From NCBI GenBank assembly GCA_036378535.1, contig DASUWH010000030.1, positions 1 through 64,000 on the forward strand: a DNA stretch of 64,000 nt, read 5' to 3'. The position numbers and the translations under genes are program-made. Shown here piece after piece: positions 17,190-25,662 of the stretch (within the stretch, counting starts at the first letter, position 1; every line of letters starts with the position of its first letter). Below the pieces are notes generated by a model. That model did no database searches. It saw only the letters and a list, made by a program, of their open reading frames with translations, and had not been told where the DNA came from. This DNA is from Gp1-AA122 sp036378535 (GTDB taxonomy: Bacteria > Acidobacteriota > Terriglobia > Terriglobales > Acidobacteriaceae).

Positions 17190-18443
17190 TCAGGACCCCC
17201 TCAGAGTCCAAACATATGCCAGGCTGAGGAGGATCATGACCCCAGCCGTGGCCCAGGAGAGGCTGTTGTAAAAGCGTGAATTGACGAAGTCACCCATCAA
17301 TTCCTTCTTGTTGACGAGCAACAACATAAATATGAGGACGAAGGGGATGGCCACACCGTTAATCGCCTGTGAAAGGATGGTGATACTGACCAGCGGCAGA
17401 TTGGGGGTAAGGATCACGCCCGCCCCGGCCGCGATAAGAATCGTATAGAGCCAATAAAAAACGGGCGCCTCGCCAAACCTCTTCCCTACCCCGGATTCGA
17501 AACCCAGGCCCTCACACACGGTATATGCGGTCGAAAGGGGCAAAATCGATGCCGCGAACAGCGAAGCATTGAACAGCCCCAGCGCGAACAGTATGTAGGC
17601 GTAATCGCCAGCGAGCGGCCGTAGCGCCGCAGCCGCGTCGGCGGGATCGGAAATGTTTCGTAGCCCGTGCACGTAGAGCGTTGCCGCGCAAGCGACGATG
17701 ATGAACCAGGCCACCAGGTCGGTGAAGAAGCATCCGGCGATCACGTCAATACGCGACAGCTTGTAGTCGCGCCGCGTGATTCCCTTTTCCACGATGGAGG
17801 ACTGCAGGTAGAACTGCATCCAGGGCGCAATCGTCGTGCCGACTACCGCGATGGCCATGTAGATATAGTTCTTCTGTAAGAGCAGATGGCGATCCGGTGG
17901 GACTATGGTCGCCACCAGCGCGTTCGTCCACGCCGGCTTGGCCAGCACACCGGCGAAAATATATGTGATGTAAAAGAACGAAGCCGCCAGGAAGACTTTT
18001 TCGACGCTCTTGTATTGCCCCTTAACGACGATCAGCCACACGATTACGGCGCAGATCGGAACGGAATACATGCGCTTGAGGCCGAATAGCTCCATGCTGC
18101 CGGCAATTCCCGCGAACTCGGCGATTACGTTGCCGAAGTTGATCAGCAGGATGGCCAGCATCATGAAGAAGGTGATGCGGAACCCGAATTCTTCCCGAAT
18201 GAGGTCGCTGAGTCCTTTGCCGGTGACCGCTCCCATGCGGGCGGCGATTTCCTGGATCAGGACCAGGGCCAGCGTTACCGGGATCAGGGTCCACAACAAG
18301 GCATGGCCGAACTGCGCCCCGGCCTGGGAATAGGTCAGGATGCCGCCGGCGTCGTTGTCGACGTTGGCGGTGATGATGCCCGGACCAATTACCGCTGCGA
18401 AGATCAGGATCCGGGTCTTCCAGCGTCTCAGGAATCGTTTCAT
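17190..18443 (-). CDS. Nramp-related divalent metal transporter
   Basis: Polytopic membrane protein of 417 residues with about 11 transmembrane helices. Helix 1 carries GPGIITANVDNDAGG; classical Nramp proteins have DPGN here, and this subfamily uses the NxDNDAGG form. Helix 6 has TTIAPWMQF, so the Met and His of the classical MPH manganese/iron motif are absent. This resembles Nramp-related transporters that prefer Mg2+ or other ions, but the ion cannot be fixed from sequence. No manganese riboswitch was recognised upstream, and the Fur-family gene is 2.6 kb away. Confidence 0.82.
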   Translation of the reverse strand: MKRFLRRWKTRILIFAAVIGPGIITANVDNDAGGILTYSQAGAQFGHALLWTLIPVTLALVLIQEIAARMGAVTGKGLSDLIREEFGFRITFFMMLAILLINFGNVIAEFAGIAGSMELFGLKRMYSVPICAVIVWLIVVKGQYKSVEKVFLAASFFYITYIFAGVLAKPAWTNALVATIVPPDRHLLLQKNYIYMAIAVVGTTIAPWMQFYLQSSIVEKGITRRDYKLSRIDVIAGCFFTDLVAWFIIVACAATLYVHGLRNISDPADAAAALRPLAGDYAYILFALGLFNASLFAASILPLSTAYTVCEGLGFESGVGKRFGEAPVFYWLYTILIAAGAGVILTPNLPLVSITILSQAINGVAIPFVLIFMLLLVNKKELMGDFVNSRFYNSLSWATAGVMILLSLAYVWTLRGS

Positions 18444-18530
18444 TGGCGCAGTTCACTGACATAATTCTTAACGACCGAACAGAATAAATGTCATTGTGCA
18501 TTCTGGCCAGATGAAAACGGAGATCGGGTA

Positions 18531-18563
18531 TTAGCTTTTAGCTATCAGCTATCAGCTCTCTGC
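18531..18563. repeat. Imperfect 7-bp-period repeat (TCAGCTA type)
   Basis: Four units of seven bases in a row (TTAGCTT, TTAGCTA, TCAGCTA, TCAGCTC) plus a partial one, in the 180-bp gap between the Nramp gene and the DUF2127 gene. Same period as the arrays at 1-59 and 28487-28514 but a different unit sequence. No inverted copy was found nearby. Confidence 0.7.
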
Positions 18564-18623
18564 AAATGCGGCGAAGCGGCGCCTGCCAGATCCGTGTGTT
18601 GAGGGAGGATGGACAAATGGCCG

Positions 18624-19253
18624 CTATCCTGACCTACGCCAGTGTCTGTCGGGACGGGCTGAGAATGCGGGAGGAACTTTGTCCTTGGCTTGCCGGCGCG
18701 CCTGGCGGCCCCGGTAAATTTCCGACATGCGCACGTAGGCCACATACGCCACCAATACGAGATTGATCACCAGCGCCCCCCATCGGATGGGCGTCGAGCG
18801 CTCGATCAGAGCACGTATCTCGAACGGTAAATAAACGAGACCAGAAAAGATGGCCAGCCACTCACCCCAGACTCGCGTCTTCCATAGGCCGTAAGATTCC
18901 AGAAATCGAAGACCCGAGTAGGTAAAGGCGATCCCTGCCAGAACGGATAATTGTCCCGCAGTGATCTGATCGGCGCGGTCCAGCAGGACTTGGGCAAAGT
19001 GGCGATCCGTGTCAATTCGGAAGAACTCCAGCAGGCCATCCACTACATCCCATACATCCTTATGGCGCAATACCAGAAGGCCCACGGCCACGCTGACCCC
19101 AATCAGTCCTTTGAGGAACTCAACTGATGCCACCGTGCGCAGGCCGCGTTTATGCCCAGGGTCGCTTCCCCGAATAATACCGGAATGTTCCTGCGGGGGC
19201 GGGCTCGGCTTATCGATTAGCATCAGGCCACGAGGATGGGCTGGTCTCATCAT
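18624..19253 (-). CDS. DUF2127 family membrane protein
   Basis: A 209-residue inner-membrane protein of unknown function with about four hydrophobic segments (residues about 46-63, 100-118, 130-145 and 158-172). The pattern of a charged N-terminus, an FLKG segment and a VYLPFEIR loop fits DUF2127. No enzymatic motif is visible. It stands alone; the nearest same-strand genes are more than 170 bp away. The start could be Met11 (19223). Confidence 0.7.
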   Translation of the reverse strand: MMRPAHPRGLMLIDKPSPPPQEHSGIIRGSDPGHKRGLRTVASVEFLKGLIGVSVAVGLLVLRHKDVWDVVDGLLEFFRIDTDRHFAQVLLDRADQITAGQLSVLAGIAFTYSGLRFLESYGLWKTRVWGEWLAIFSGLVYLPFEIRALIERSTPIRWGALVINLVLVAYVAYVRMSEIYRGRQARRQAKDKVPPAFSARPDRHWRRSG

Positions 19254-19427
19254 ACCGTAAGCTAAGAAACCGAAGTCAAAGACTCACGCGTCGGAACAGT
19301 CTGTGATGAGATTTATCGTTGGCGCGATGGCAGCGCAACATTTGTTCTATGCAAGACAAACGTAAATACCCGACCCGCCACTCGGTACGGAGTCGCAGCT
19401 CTGATAACAAAGTAGATTGGACAACGC

Positions 19428-20402
19428 TCAGCCCCCGTTATTGCGGACACTGGCGCGGAGCTCGTCGACAATCTCCCGTGCCGCTTTTCTGGCCGCGTCT
19501 TCCTGTTTGACATCAAAGGAAATCGCGCCCACGCGGGCGTGTCCGCCACCACCGTAGCGCTCGCAAACCTTGGCCAGGTTCACCAGCCTGTCCTCGCGCG
19601 CCCAAGGGTTGGAGCCTACTGACACTTTGGTGCGAAAACTGCTCTTGCTCAGACCAACGCTGTAGATCGACTCCGGATAAAGATAATACGGCACGAACTT
19701 GTTGTAGCCCTCGAGATCCTGGTCGGTCACATCGAAGAAAATAGTTCCATCTTTGAATTCGGTGCGCCCCTTCATCAGATCGATGGAACGTTCGTGCCGC
19801 TTCATGAGCGGAGGCAGGAGCTCGGCTACAAAGGGTTCTTCCAGGATCGCGGCCAGGGGCATGCTCGCTAGCAGCGGGATCAGACGTGGCACGAAGTCGC
19901 GATCTTTGGCAGCCTCGATCGCCATCGTCAATTTCATCGCGGGCGCTTTCATCTCGACAGCACTTTTAGGACTTTCGTAGAGCGCGCCGTCAATAATGTC
20001 CGCCCACTCGATCAGTTCCGCTACAGGCTCCGGATTGAACCCAAAGCGCTGTTCCGCAATAGTCGCCAGAAATTTCGTGCACGAGCGGAAATCAGGATCA
20101 TAGAACTTGCGGTTACTCTGGTCCTGCTCGAAATGCTCCGCATCTTCCGGCGTGAGGAAAGCGCTTTCGTGATGATCGAACCACCATGTGATCTGGGGAG
20201 AGCTGGAATATTTGAAATCGACGATCGCGTTCTCGTCACCATCGAATTTGGATTCGTCGAAGAGCGCGCCGGCGCGGTGAAGCAGGCCGCTGAAAACGAA
20301 GTGGGCATCGTCGCGGATGCGCTCCCGATAGAAACGGGAAAAAAGCGCGGCCGAACAGGCGCCGTCGAAACACTTGTCGTGATAGAAGACTTTGACCCTC
20401 AA
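19428..20402 (-). CDS. DHH/DHHA1 family phosphoesterase
   Basis: Manganese-dependent phosphoesterase of 324 residues. Motif I is YHDKCFDGACSA, an Asp-rich metal site; DFKYSS follows; FDHHES near residue 75 is the DHH motif; and GGGGHARVGA near residue 290 is the DHHA1 substrate-binding glycine loop. Family members hydrolyse short RNA, pAp or cyclic dinucleotides, and this one cannot be assigned further. The start is TTG with a GGGGAA upstream; no ATG lies near motif I. Confidence 0.8.
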   Translation of the reverse strand: MRVKVFYHDKCFDGACSAALFSRFYRERIRDDAHFVFSGLLHRAGALFDESKFDGDENAIVDFKYSSSPQITWWFDHHESAFLTPEDAEHFEQDQSNRKFYDPDFRSCTKFLATIAEQRFGFNPEPVAELIEWADIIDGALYESPKSAVEMKAPAMKLTMAIEAAKDRDFVPRLIPLLASMPLAAILEEPFVAELLPPLMKRHERSIDLMKGRTEFKDGTIFFDVTDQDLEGYNKFVPYYLYPESIYSVGLSKSSFRTKVSVGSNPWAREDRLVNLAKVCERYGGGGHARVGAISFDVKQEDAARKAAREIVDELRASVRNNGG

Positions 20403-20485
20403 ATGCTCAATTCCCCACCCTATCCAGATTTTGACAAAGATTTCCTAGGATACCGGAACTTGCGCCTTGCGACAAAAGGCCGATC

Positions 20486-20953
20486 TCAACCGCGTAACGC
20501 GAATTTCTCCGCCCAGTCCCCAAGTACCGGCAGCTTAAAAACCTGCAGCTGGTAGGCCTTGATCATGCAAACCAGCACGACTAGTGCAATTCCAATCGCG
20601 ACTATCAGGGAGATAGGAATCAGCAGCAGATTGATGGAAGCAACATTAGCGAGCAAAAGGAAAATAGTTCCCAGAACGACGATCGCCACGGTCATAGCAA
20701 TGCATTGAAATGCATGGAAGCGGACGAAACCCTTCGTGCTAAAGCGCTTTGCCATAAGCAAGATAATGGCGGGAATCACGGTAACGTAAGCCAGCGCGGC
20801 CGCAAGATTTTCCGGAATGCCTCCTTCGGCCCGCGAGGCCGGAAGCAGAGCAGGATGCGGCCCGGAGATCTCTACCTGCGCCTCGCCGCAGCTCGGACAG
20901 GTGGATGCTGCATCTGTCGTGGGTGCGCCGCAAGCGGCACATACTGCCGTCAT
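20486..20953 (-). CDS. Zinc-ribbon plus DUF4870-like membrane protein
   Basis: The first 25 residues hold two CxxC pairs (CAACG and CPSCG), a zinc ribbon of the kind placed at the N-terminus of many membrane proteins. The rest has three to four hydrophobic segments with KGFVRFHAFQ between them, the charged loop typical of DUF4870/TM2-like proteins. Function unknown. ATG 20953 is preceded by AGGAGG, a strong ribosome site. The fur-like gene lies 88 bp further, same strand. Confidence 0.72.
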   Translation of the reverse strand: MTAVCAACGAPTTDAASTCPSCGEAQVEISGPHPALLPASRAEGGIPENLAAALAYVTVIPAIILLMAKRFSTKGFVRFHAFQCIAMTVAIVVLGTIFLLLANVASINLLLIPISLIVAIGIALVVLVCMIKAYQLQVFKLPVLGDWAEKFALRG

Positions 20954-21041
20954 TCTGTCCTCCTAATGCGCTTCAAGCCGCAGGGTGCATCATGCGGTTT
21001 CGCCGAGATTGACCTTGGCTGCTGCCGCCTGTGTTCTGCCA

Positions 21042-21572
21042 CTACCTGACAGATTTTCGGCTGCAGTCTCCGCATACGCCATAAATCTGAAACGTATGCC
21101 GGGTGGTTTCGTACTGATATTTACGCCCGATTTCCTTTTCCAACTCTCCGATCGCGGGCGAAAAGAATTCCACCGAGCTGCCACATTCGGTGCAGACCAT
21201 GTGATGGTGGCTGCGGCGATTGTATTGGTGCTCGTAACGGGCAATCCCGTCGTGAAAAGCTACCTCGCTGGCCAGCCCGCACTCGGCCAGCAGTTTGAGC
21301 GTGCGATACACGGTGGTGTACCCAATCTTCGGATCCTTCCTCTTCACCAGGCGGTATAGTTCGTCGGTGGAAAGGTGCTCGCGCGTGTCCAGAAAGGTGC
21401 GCAGGATCGTATCGCGCTGGCCCGTGTGCTTGAGTCCGACTCGCTTCAGATGCTCGTGCAGAATACCCTCGGCCTCGCGCACCATCTCGCGCGAGATGGT
21501 GGGCTGGTCATCAATGCGGTTTTGGGGAGTGGTGGGCACCAGAATCAAACAAGAATGATACTGACCTTCCAT
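21042..21572 (-). CDS. Fur family transcriptional regulator
   Basis: Metal- or peroxide-responsive repressor. Winged-helix DNA-binding part: LKHTGQRDTILRTF, then LYRLVKRKDPKIGYTTVYRTLKLL. Metal site HHHMVCTECG near the middle with the second Cys pair CGDC at the C-terminus giving the structural zinc site. The sequence does not separate Fur, PerR or Zur. I start at ATG 21572; the frame is open to 21626, and conserved sequence only begins near Met48 (21485). Confidence 0.87.
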   Translation of the reverse strand: MEGQYHSCLILVPTTPQNRIDDQPTISREMVREAEGILHEHLKRVGLKHTGQRDTILRTFLDTREHLSTDELYRLVKRKDPKIGYTTVYRTLKLLAECGLASEVAFHDGIARYEHQYNRRSHHHMVCTECGSSVEFFSPAIGELEKEIGRKYQYETTRHTFQIYGVCGDCSRKSVR

Positions 21573-21667
21573 CCGACTGCCAACTGCCGTTAGTCTCTGT
21601 CCCAGCAAAGGTTGCCTTGAAGTCAATTGTGTTCCCGTCAGCCGGACCCTAAAATCAGATTCTTCGC

Positions 21668-24112
21668 ATGACCACGCCCATTCTCATTCCTGCTCAGGAA
21701 CGCACCCCCGCAGTCATCCGAAAGTTGAGCATTGTTGTTTTCATTGCGGCAGTGGCTGTGCTCATTGCGACCTTGGCATATTTGTATTCCGTGGCACGAA
21801 GTGCTCTGCCCCAGTTAGACGGGAACACAAGAGTACCCGGACTCACCTCCAAGGTCACGGTTACACGCGATCAGTATGGCGTGCCCACGATCGAGGCTGC
21901 CAGCCTCCAAGATTTGTTCATGGCCCAGGGATACGTCACCGCCCAGGACCGTCTCTGGCAAATGGACGCGATGCGGCGCTTCGCGGCCGGGGAACTGTCA
22001 GAGATCCTTGGCCCCAGTCAGCTTCCGCACGACCGCGAGCAGCACATCCTGGGACTGCGTGATGTCGCACATCGGTCCGTTGAACTGGCGTCGGCGCGGG
22101 ACCGCCAGTTCCTGGAAGCATATGCGCGCGGCGTGAACGCCTATATTCAGGCGCATACCCGGCATTTTCCCATCGAGTTCCGCATTCTGCAGTATGCGCC
22201 TAAACCCTGGACCACCGAGGATTCCCTGCTGATGGCCGCCAACATGATCAAAGATCTCAATCATGGCTACTACCGGGCGGCGCTGCAGAAGGAAAAGATC
22301 CTGGCGAAGCTGGGGCCGGACTTAACTGCAGACTTATACGTCAACGCCTCTTGGCACGATCGCTCTCCCATGAAGGCACCCATACGGATGGATGGCGTTC
22401 TGGATGAAGATAGCGATGCTCCTGAAGATAACCCTGTCACGCACATTCAGCCGTTATTCTCCACATTCGCCCCCGCTGAGAACGGCGATCCGCTTTATCT
22501 CTTAAGGCCGGGATCCAACAATTGGGTCGTCTCCGGTGCGCACACCATTTCTGGGAAGCCTCTGCTGTCCAATGACATGCATCTCGAACACCAGATGCCG
22601 AATCTCTGGTATGAGGTCCATTTGCGCTGCGGCAGCTTCGATGTGCTGGGTGTCAGTTTGCCGGGTGCACCCTTTGTGATCGTCGGGCACAATCAGCGAA
22701 TCGCCTGGGGATTCACCAACGTCGGCCCAACCGTTGAAGATCTCTATGTTGAAACATTCAACGACAAGGGACAGTACCGCACACCTCAAGGCTGGCGCGA
22801 TCCGGAGCACCGGCGCGAGAGCATTCACGTAAAAGGCGCAGCGGATCAAACCCTGGATGTTTCTCTCACCCGCCACGGACCAATCATCACCGAACTGATT
22901 CCTGGAGAAAAGCGTCAAATTGCCTTGCGCTGGACGCTATATGACGGCATCCATATTCCGTTTTTTGACGTAGACGCTGCCCAGAATTGGAGTGACTTCA
23001 CCAACGCGCTCTCCACCTGGAACGCTCCGGCGCAGAATGCTGTCTATGGTGACGTCGATGGACATATCGGTTACCACGCGACTGGCAGTATCCCGATTCG
23101 AAGAACGGGCGATGGCAGCCTTCCCCAAGATGGGAGCGATGACGCGCACGAGTGGACCGGCTACGTGCCCTTCGACAAACTGCCCAACGTTTTCGATCCG
23201 GCCTGGGGAGTGATTGCGACCGCCAACGGGCGGATCTCCCCGGATAAGTACCCCTTCAGTATCTCGACTCAGTGGGACGCACCCTGGCGGACCGAGCGCA
23301 TCTATCACGTCCTGGAGTCAGGAAAGAAGTTCTCTGCTGCCGACATGCTTGCGCTGCAGACCGATGTCTATTCTGCCTTCGATCGTTTCTGCGCCGAGCG
23401 ATTCGTTTACGCGCTGGACCACGTGCCGCAGCTGTCGGCACGCGCACGCCAGGCTCGCGACCTGATGCGCGATTGGGATGGCCGCTTCGTTAAAGAATCG
23501 GCCGCCGCGACCATCGAAACCTTATCCCGGAAGGAGTTGAGCCGCTTATTGCTCGAGCCGAAACTGGGCGCCGCATCGCCCGACCCTAACGCCCTTAGTT
23601 GGAAAGAATACGCGTGGTTCATGAACTCGGTCTGGCTGGAAGAGATTTTATCGAAGCAGCCCAGGCGCTGGCTGCCGCCCACTTATTCCGATTACGACAC
23701 GCTGCTGGCAGGGGCGGTGGAAGCAGCCGTTAAACTGCAGGAGGCCCCAGCCAATTTGAACGAATGGCGGTGGGGCATAGCCTTTCCCCTTCACATTCAG
23801 CACCCGGTGCTCGGACGCATTCCCCTACTTCGTCGCTGGACCGGCCCCGGTCTGGTCGAACGAGCAGGGGGCGATTACACCGTCTACCAGGCAAACAAAG
23901 GCCTCGGTCCTTCCGAGCGCATGACGGTAGACTTCTCCGATCTGGACCAGACCACACTGAACACCGTCACCGGGCAGGCCGGCAATTTCTTAAGTCCGTA
24001 CTACATGGATCAATGGAAGGCCTGGTACGGAGGAACAACTATGACGGTCCCATTCTCTCCGGCAGCCGTGGAGAAAACCAAGCGGCATAGATTGGTTATG
24101 GAGCCACTCTAG
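21668..24112 (+). CDS. Penicillin acylase family N-terminal nucleophile hydrolase
   Basis: 814 residues, made as a precursor that cuts itself into alpha and beta chains. After a membrane-anchor helix at residues 20-40, the alpha chain has DQYGVPTIEA and the beta chain would begin at Ser283 in GSNNWVVSG, the family's catalytic N-terminal Ser. Later motifs include HGPI and VIVGHNQRIAWGFTN. Such enzymes hydrolyse amides, including beta-lactam side chains and acyl-homoserine lactones; the substrate here is unknown. The gene stands alone, divergent from the Fur-like gene. Confidence 0.9.
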   Translation: MTTPILIPAQERTPAVIRKLSIVVFIAAVAVLIATLAYLYSVARSALPQLDGNTRVPGLTSKVTVTRDQYGVPTIEAASLQDLFMAQGYVTAQDRLWQMDAMRRFAAGELSEILGPSQLPHDREQHILGLRDVAHRSVELASARDRQFLEAYARGVNAYIQAHTRHFPIEFRILQYAPKPWTTEDSLLMAANMIKDLNHGYYRAALQKEKILAKLGPDLTADLYVNASWHDRSPMKAPIRMDGVLDEDSDAPEDNPVTHIQPLFSTFAPAENGDPLYLLRPGSNNWVVSGAHTISGKPLLSNDMHLEHQMPNLWYEVHLRCGSFDVLGVSLPGAPFVIVGHNQRIAWGFTNVGPTVEDLYVETFNDKGQYRTPQGWRDPEHRRESIHVKGAADQTLDVSLTRHGPIITELIPGEKRQIALRWTLYDGIHIPFFDVDAAQNWSDFTNALSTWNAPAQNAVYGDVDGHIGYHATGSIPIRRTGDGSLPQDGSDDAHEWTGYVPFDKLPNVFDPAWGVIATANGRISPDKYPFSISTQWDAPWRTERIYHVLESGKKFSAADMLALQTDVYSAFDRFCAERFVYALDHVPQLSARARQARDLMRDWDGRFVKESAAATIETLSRKELSRLLLEPKLGAASPDPNALSWKEYAWFMNSVWLEEILSKQPRRWLPPTYSDYDTLLAGAVEAAVKLQEAPANLNEWRWGIAFPLHIQHPVLGRIPLLRRWTGPGLVERAGGDYTVYQANKGLGPSERMTVDFSDLDQTTLNTVTGQAGNFLSPYYMDQWKAWYGGTTMTVPFSPAAVEKTKRHRLVMEPL

Positions 24113-24162
24113 GAATACTCAAAAGCTGTGGGGCCAAGCAAGGAACCTGAAACTAACAATAT

Positions 24163-24195
24163 TGTCATCCCGAGCGAAGCGAGGGACCTGGGTTT
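24163..24195. repeat. Solo copy of a dispersed TGTCATCCCGAG repeat
   Basis: The gap between the penicillin acylase and the lipoprotein gene contains TGTCATCCCGAGCGAAGCGA followed by GGGACCT. The ends match both arms of the inverted-repeat element at 31221-31377, and the core recurs in the gap at 27584-27607. It is a dispersed intergenic repeat with no coding potential. Confidence 0.7.
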
Positions 24196-24239
24196 TTGCT
24201 GGCGACAGCGCGACTCAGCAGTGCGTGTAGGCCCGACTA

Positions 24240-25544
24240 TCAATCCACCAACTTCACGTCGATCGCCTGCCCGACTATATCCATCTGCTGCTGGGGCGGG
24301 GCCAGCGCGTCCGTAACCGTGCTCCAGTTACGCAATTCTCCATTCTCCACAACATACACCTGAGTCCGCCCTGTGATCGGCTGGATTCCAGTTACATCCC
24401 CCAAATCGCTTCCGATCACGACGTTGCCATTGCTTGAGTTGTAGATGGACAGGCACCCGCCAGTACACCCCTGTGCCCCAACGAAGACCTGATTATCCGC
24501 TGTGACCGCCATTCGGTTGTGATATCCATTGCTGATCGTCACCGTCTTGATCACTTGCACGGAACTGCCCGCCGTATTCAAAATCGCGAGCTTCCCACAG
24601 GAATTTGGATTGGCTCCCGCCGCCCCGCAACCGGCAGATCCGGCCACGTAAACCGTGCTCCCGAAAGACGCCCCATAGCTGGCGCCGCCCGGAAGCACTG
24701 TGCTTGCACCCAGCTGATTCGTGGTCAGATCGAGCGGTGTCACGCTGGAAGTCGTACCGCCGCATTCCGCTCCGCAACTCAGTATGTATGCGGTGCGGTT
24801 GTCCTGGCTGAACACCGCCCAAACGGGATGATCAAGGTTCGTGGCCGCTCCCCCTGCCGGGATGCTCACCTTGCTGACGGTCCAATTCGGGTTGGAGGTC
24901 GTACCAATGTTCGTCAGCGTAGCCACTGTGAGTATGTCCCCGAACACCAGTAGATGAGTGTTGTCGCCGCTCAAGGCGATATATCTGGCACCCGAGAAAA
25001 TGTTCGGATTGGGTATCACGCAGGAACCGTCCGCTTGTGGCACACACAGGGGCGCCTGCAGGGTCGCGGAGGCAAGGTTAATCACGCCGACCTCCCCGGG
25101 AGCAAGGCCCGCAACCGGGGCGTCGGGAACCGCCGCAAATCCGAGCGTGCTGTCCGAGGTCGCTGCCATACTTTCTGTCGACGCCGGCAGCGTTACTTTG
25201 CCATTGGAGGTTTCCTTGGCATTGTTCACGATATTAATTTCGTTGTCGGCAGCATTGAAGACCATCGTCAACACGCGACTGGCCGGTTCCGCCATCAAAC
25301 CAGGGGAAGGACCAGCGCTAACGGAAGAGGTAAATGTCAACCGATCCAGCTGAGCATTAACAATCACCAGCCCCGGACTCGCCGTCGTTGCAGAAACGTC
25401 CTGCGATACGAAGGCGCGGAACTTTTGGCCGCTCGGCGGAGTCGTAGTGCTCGTCGAACCGCCACAGGACAGCAGAAACGCGCCGCTAGCCGCGACGAGC
25501 ACACCCGTAAGAACACGCTTCAATGCAGGGAATCCTAAGATCAT
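24240..25544 (-). CDS. Beta-propeller-like lipoprotein of unknown function
   Basis: A 434-residue exported protein with lipoprotein signal LLSCGGS near residue 25 and a Ser/Thr-rich linker. The body consists of repeating strand-rich units with phrases such as VGVINLASATL, AILNTAGSS and LSIYNSSNGNVV, in the manner of YVTN/Lgt-type seven-bladed propellers. No catalytic residues are evident; ligand binding or surface scaffolding is a guess. The frame runs open to 25727, but the signal peptide fixes the ATG at 25544. A TATAAT box at 25577-25582 (minus strand) lies 33 bases upstream of the ATG. Confidence 0.75.
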   Translation of the reverse strand: MILGFPALKRVLTGVLVAASGAFLLSCGGSTSTTTPPSGQKFRAFVSQDVSATTASPGLVIVNAQLDRLTFTSSVSAGPSPGLMAEPASRVLTMVFNAADNEINIVNNAKETSNGKVTLPASTESMAATSDSTLGFAAVPDAPVAGLAPGEVGVINLASATLQAPLCVPQADGSCVIPNPNIFSGARYIALSGDNTHLLVFGDILTVATLTNIGTTSNPNWTVSKVSIPAGGAATNLDHPVWAVFSQDNRTAYILSCGAECGGTTSSVTPLDLTTNQLGASTVLPGGASYGASFGSTVYVAGSAGCGAAGANPNSCGKLAILNTAGSSVQVIKTVTISNGYHNRMAVTADNQVFVGAQGCTGGCLSIYNSSNGNVVIGSDLGDVTGIQPITGRTQVYVVENGELRNWSTVTDALAPPQQQMDIVGQAIDVKLVD

Positions 25545-25568
25545 GTGCGATAGAGATTTAGATGCGAA

Positions 25569-25588
25569 GCTCTGAATTATAACAGAGC
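25569..25588. promoter_or_regulatory. Palindrome over the -10 region between divergent genes
   Basis: GCTCTG at 25569-25574 and CAGAGC at 25583-25588 are perfect reverse complements flanking AATTATAA. On the minus strand the centre gives TATAAT, a consensus -10 box for the lipoprotein gene. The palindrome also sits 75 bp upstream of the homocysteine methyltransferase start. A repressor operator is a reasonable reading but unproved. Confidence 0.45.
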
Positions 25589-25662
25589 AAAATTTCCCCT
25601 TTGCTGTGGTCAGCTCAGGCGCCACCGCGCAAAAAACTTCCCGATCTTGTATTCTCAACCCA

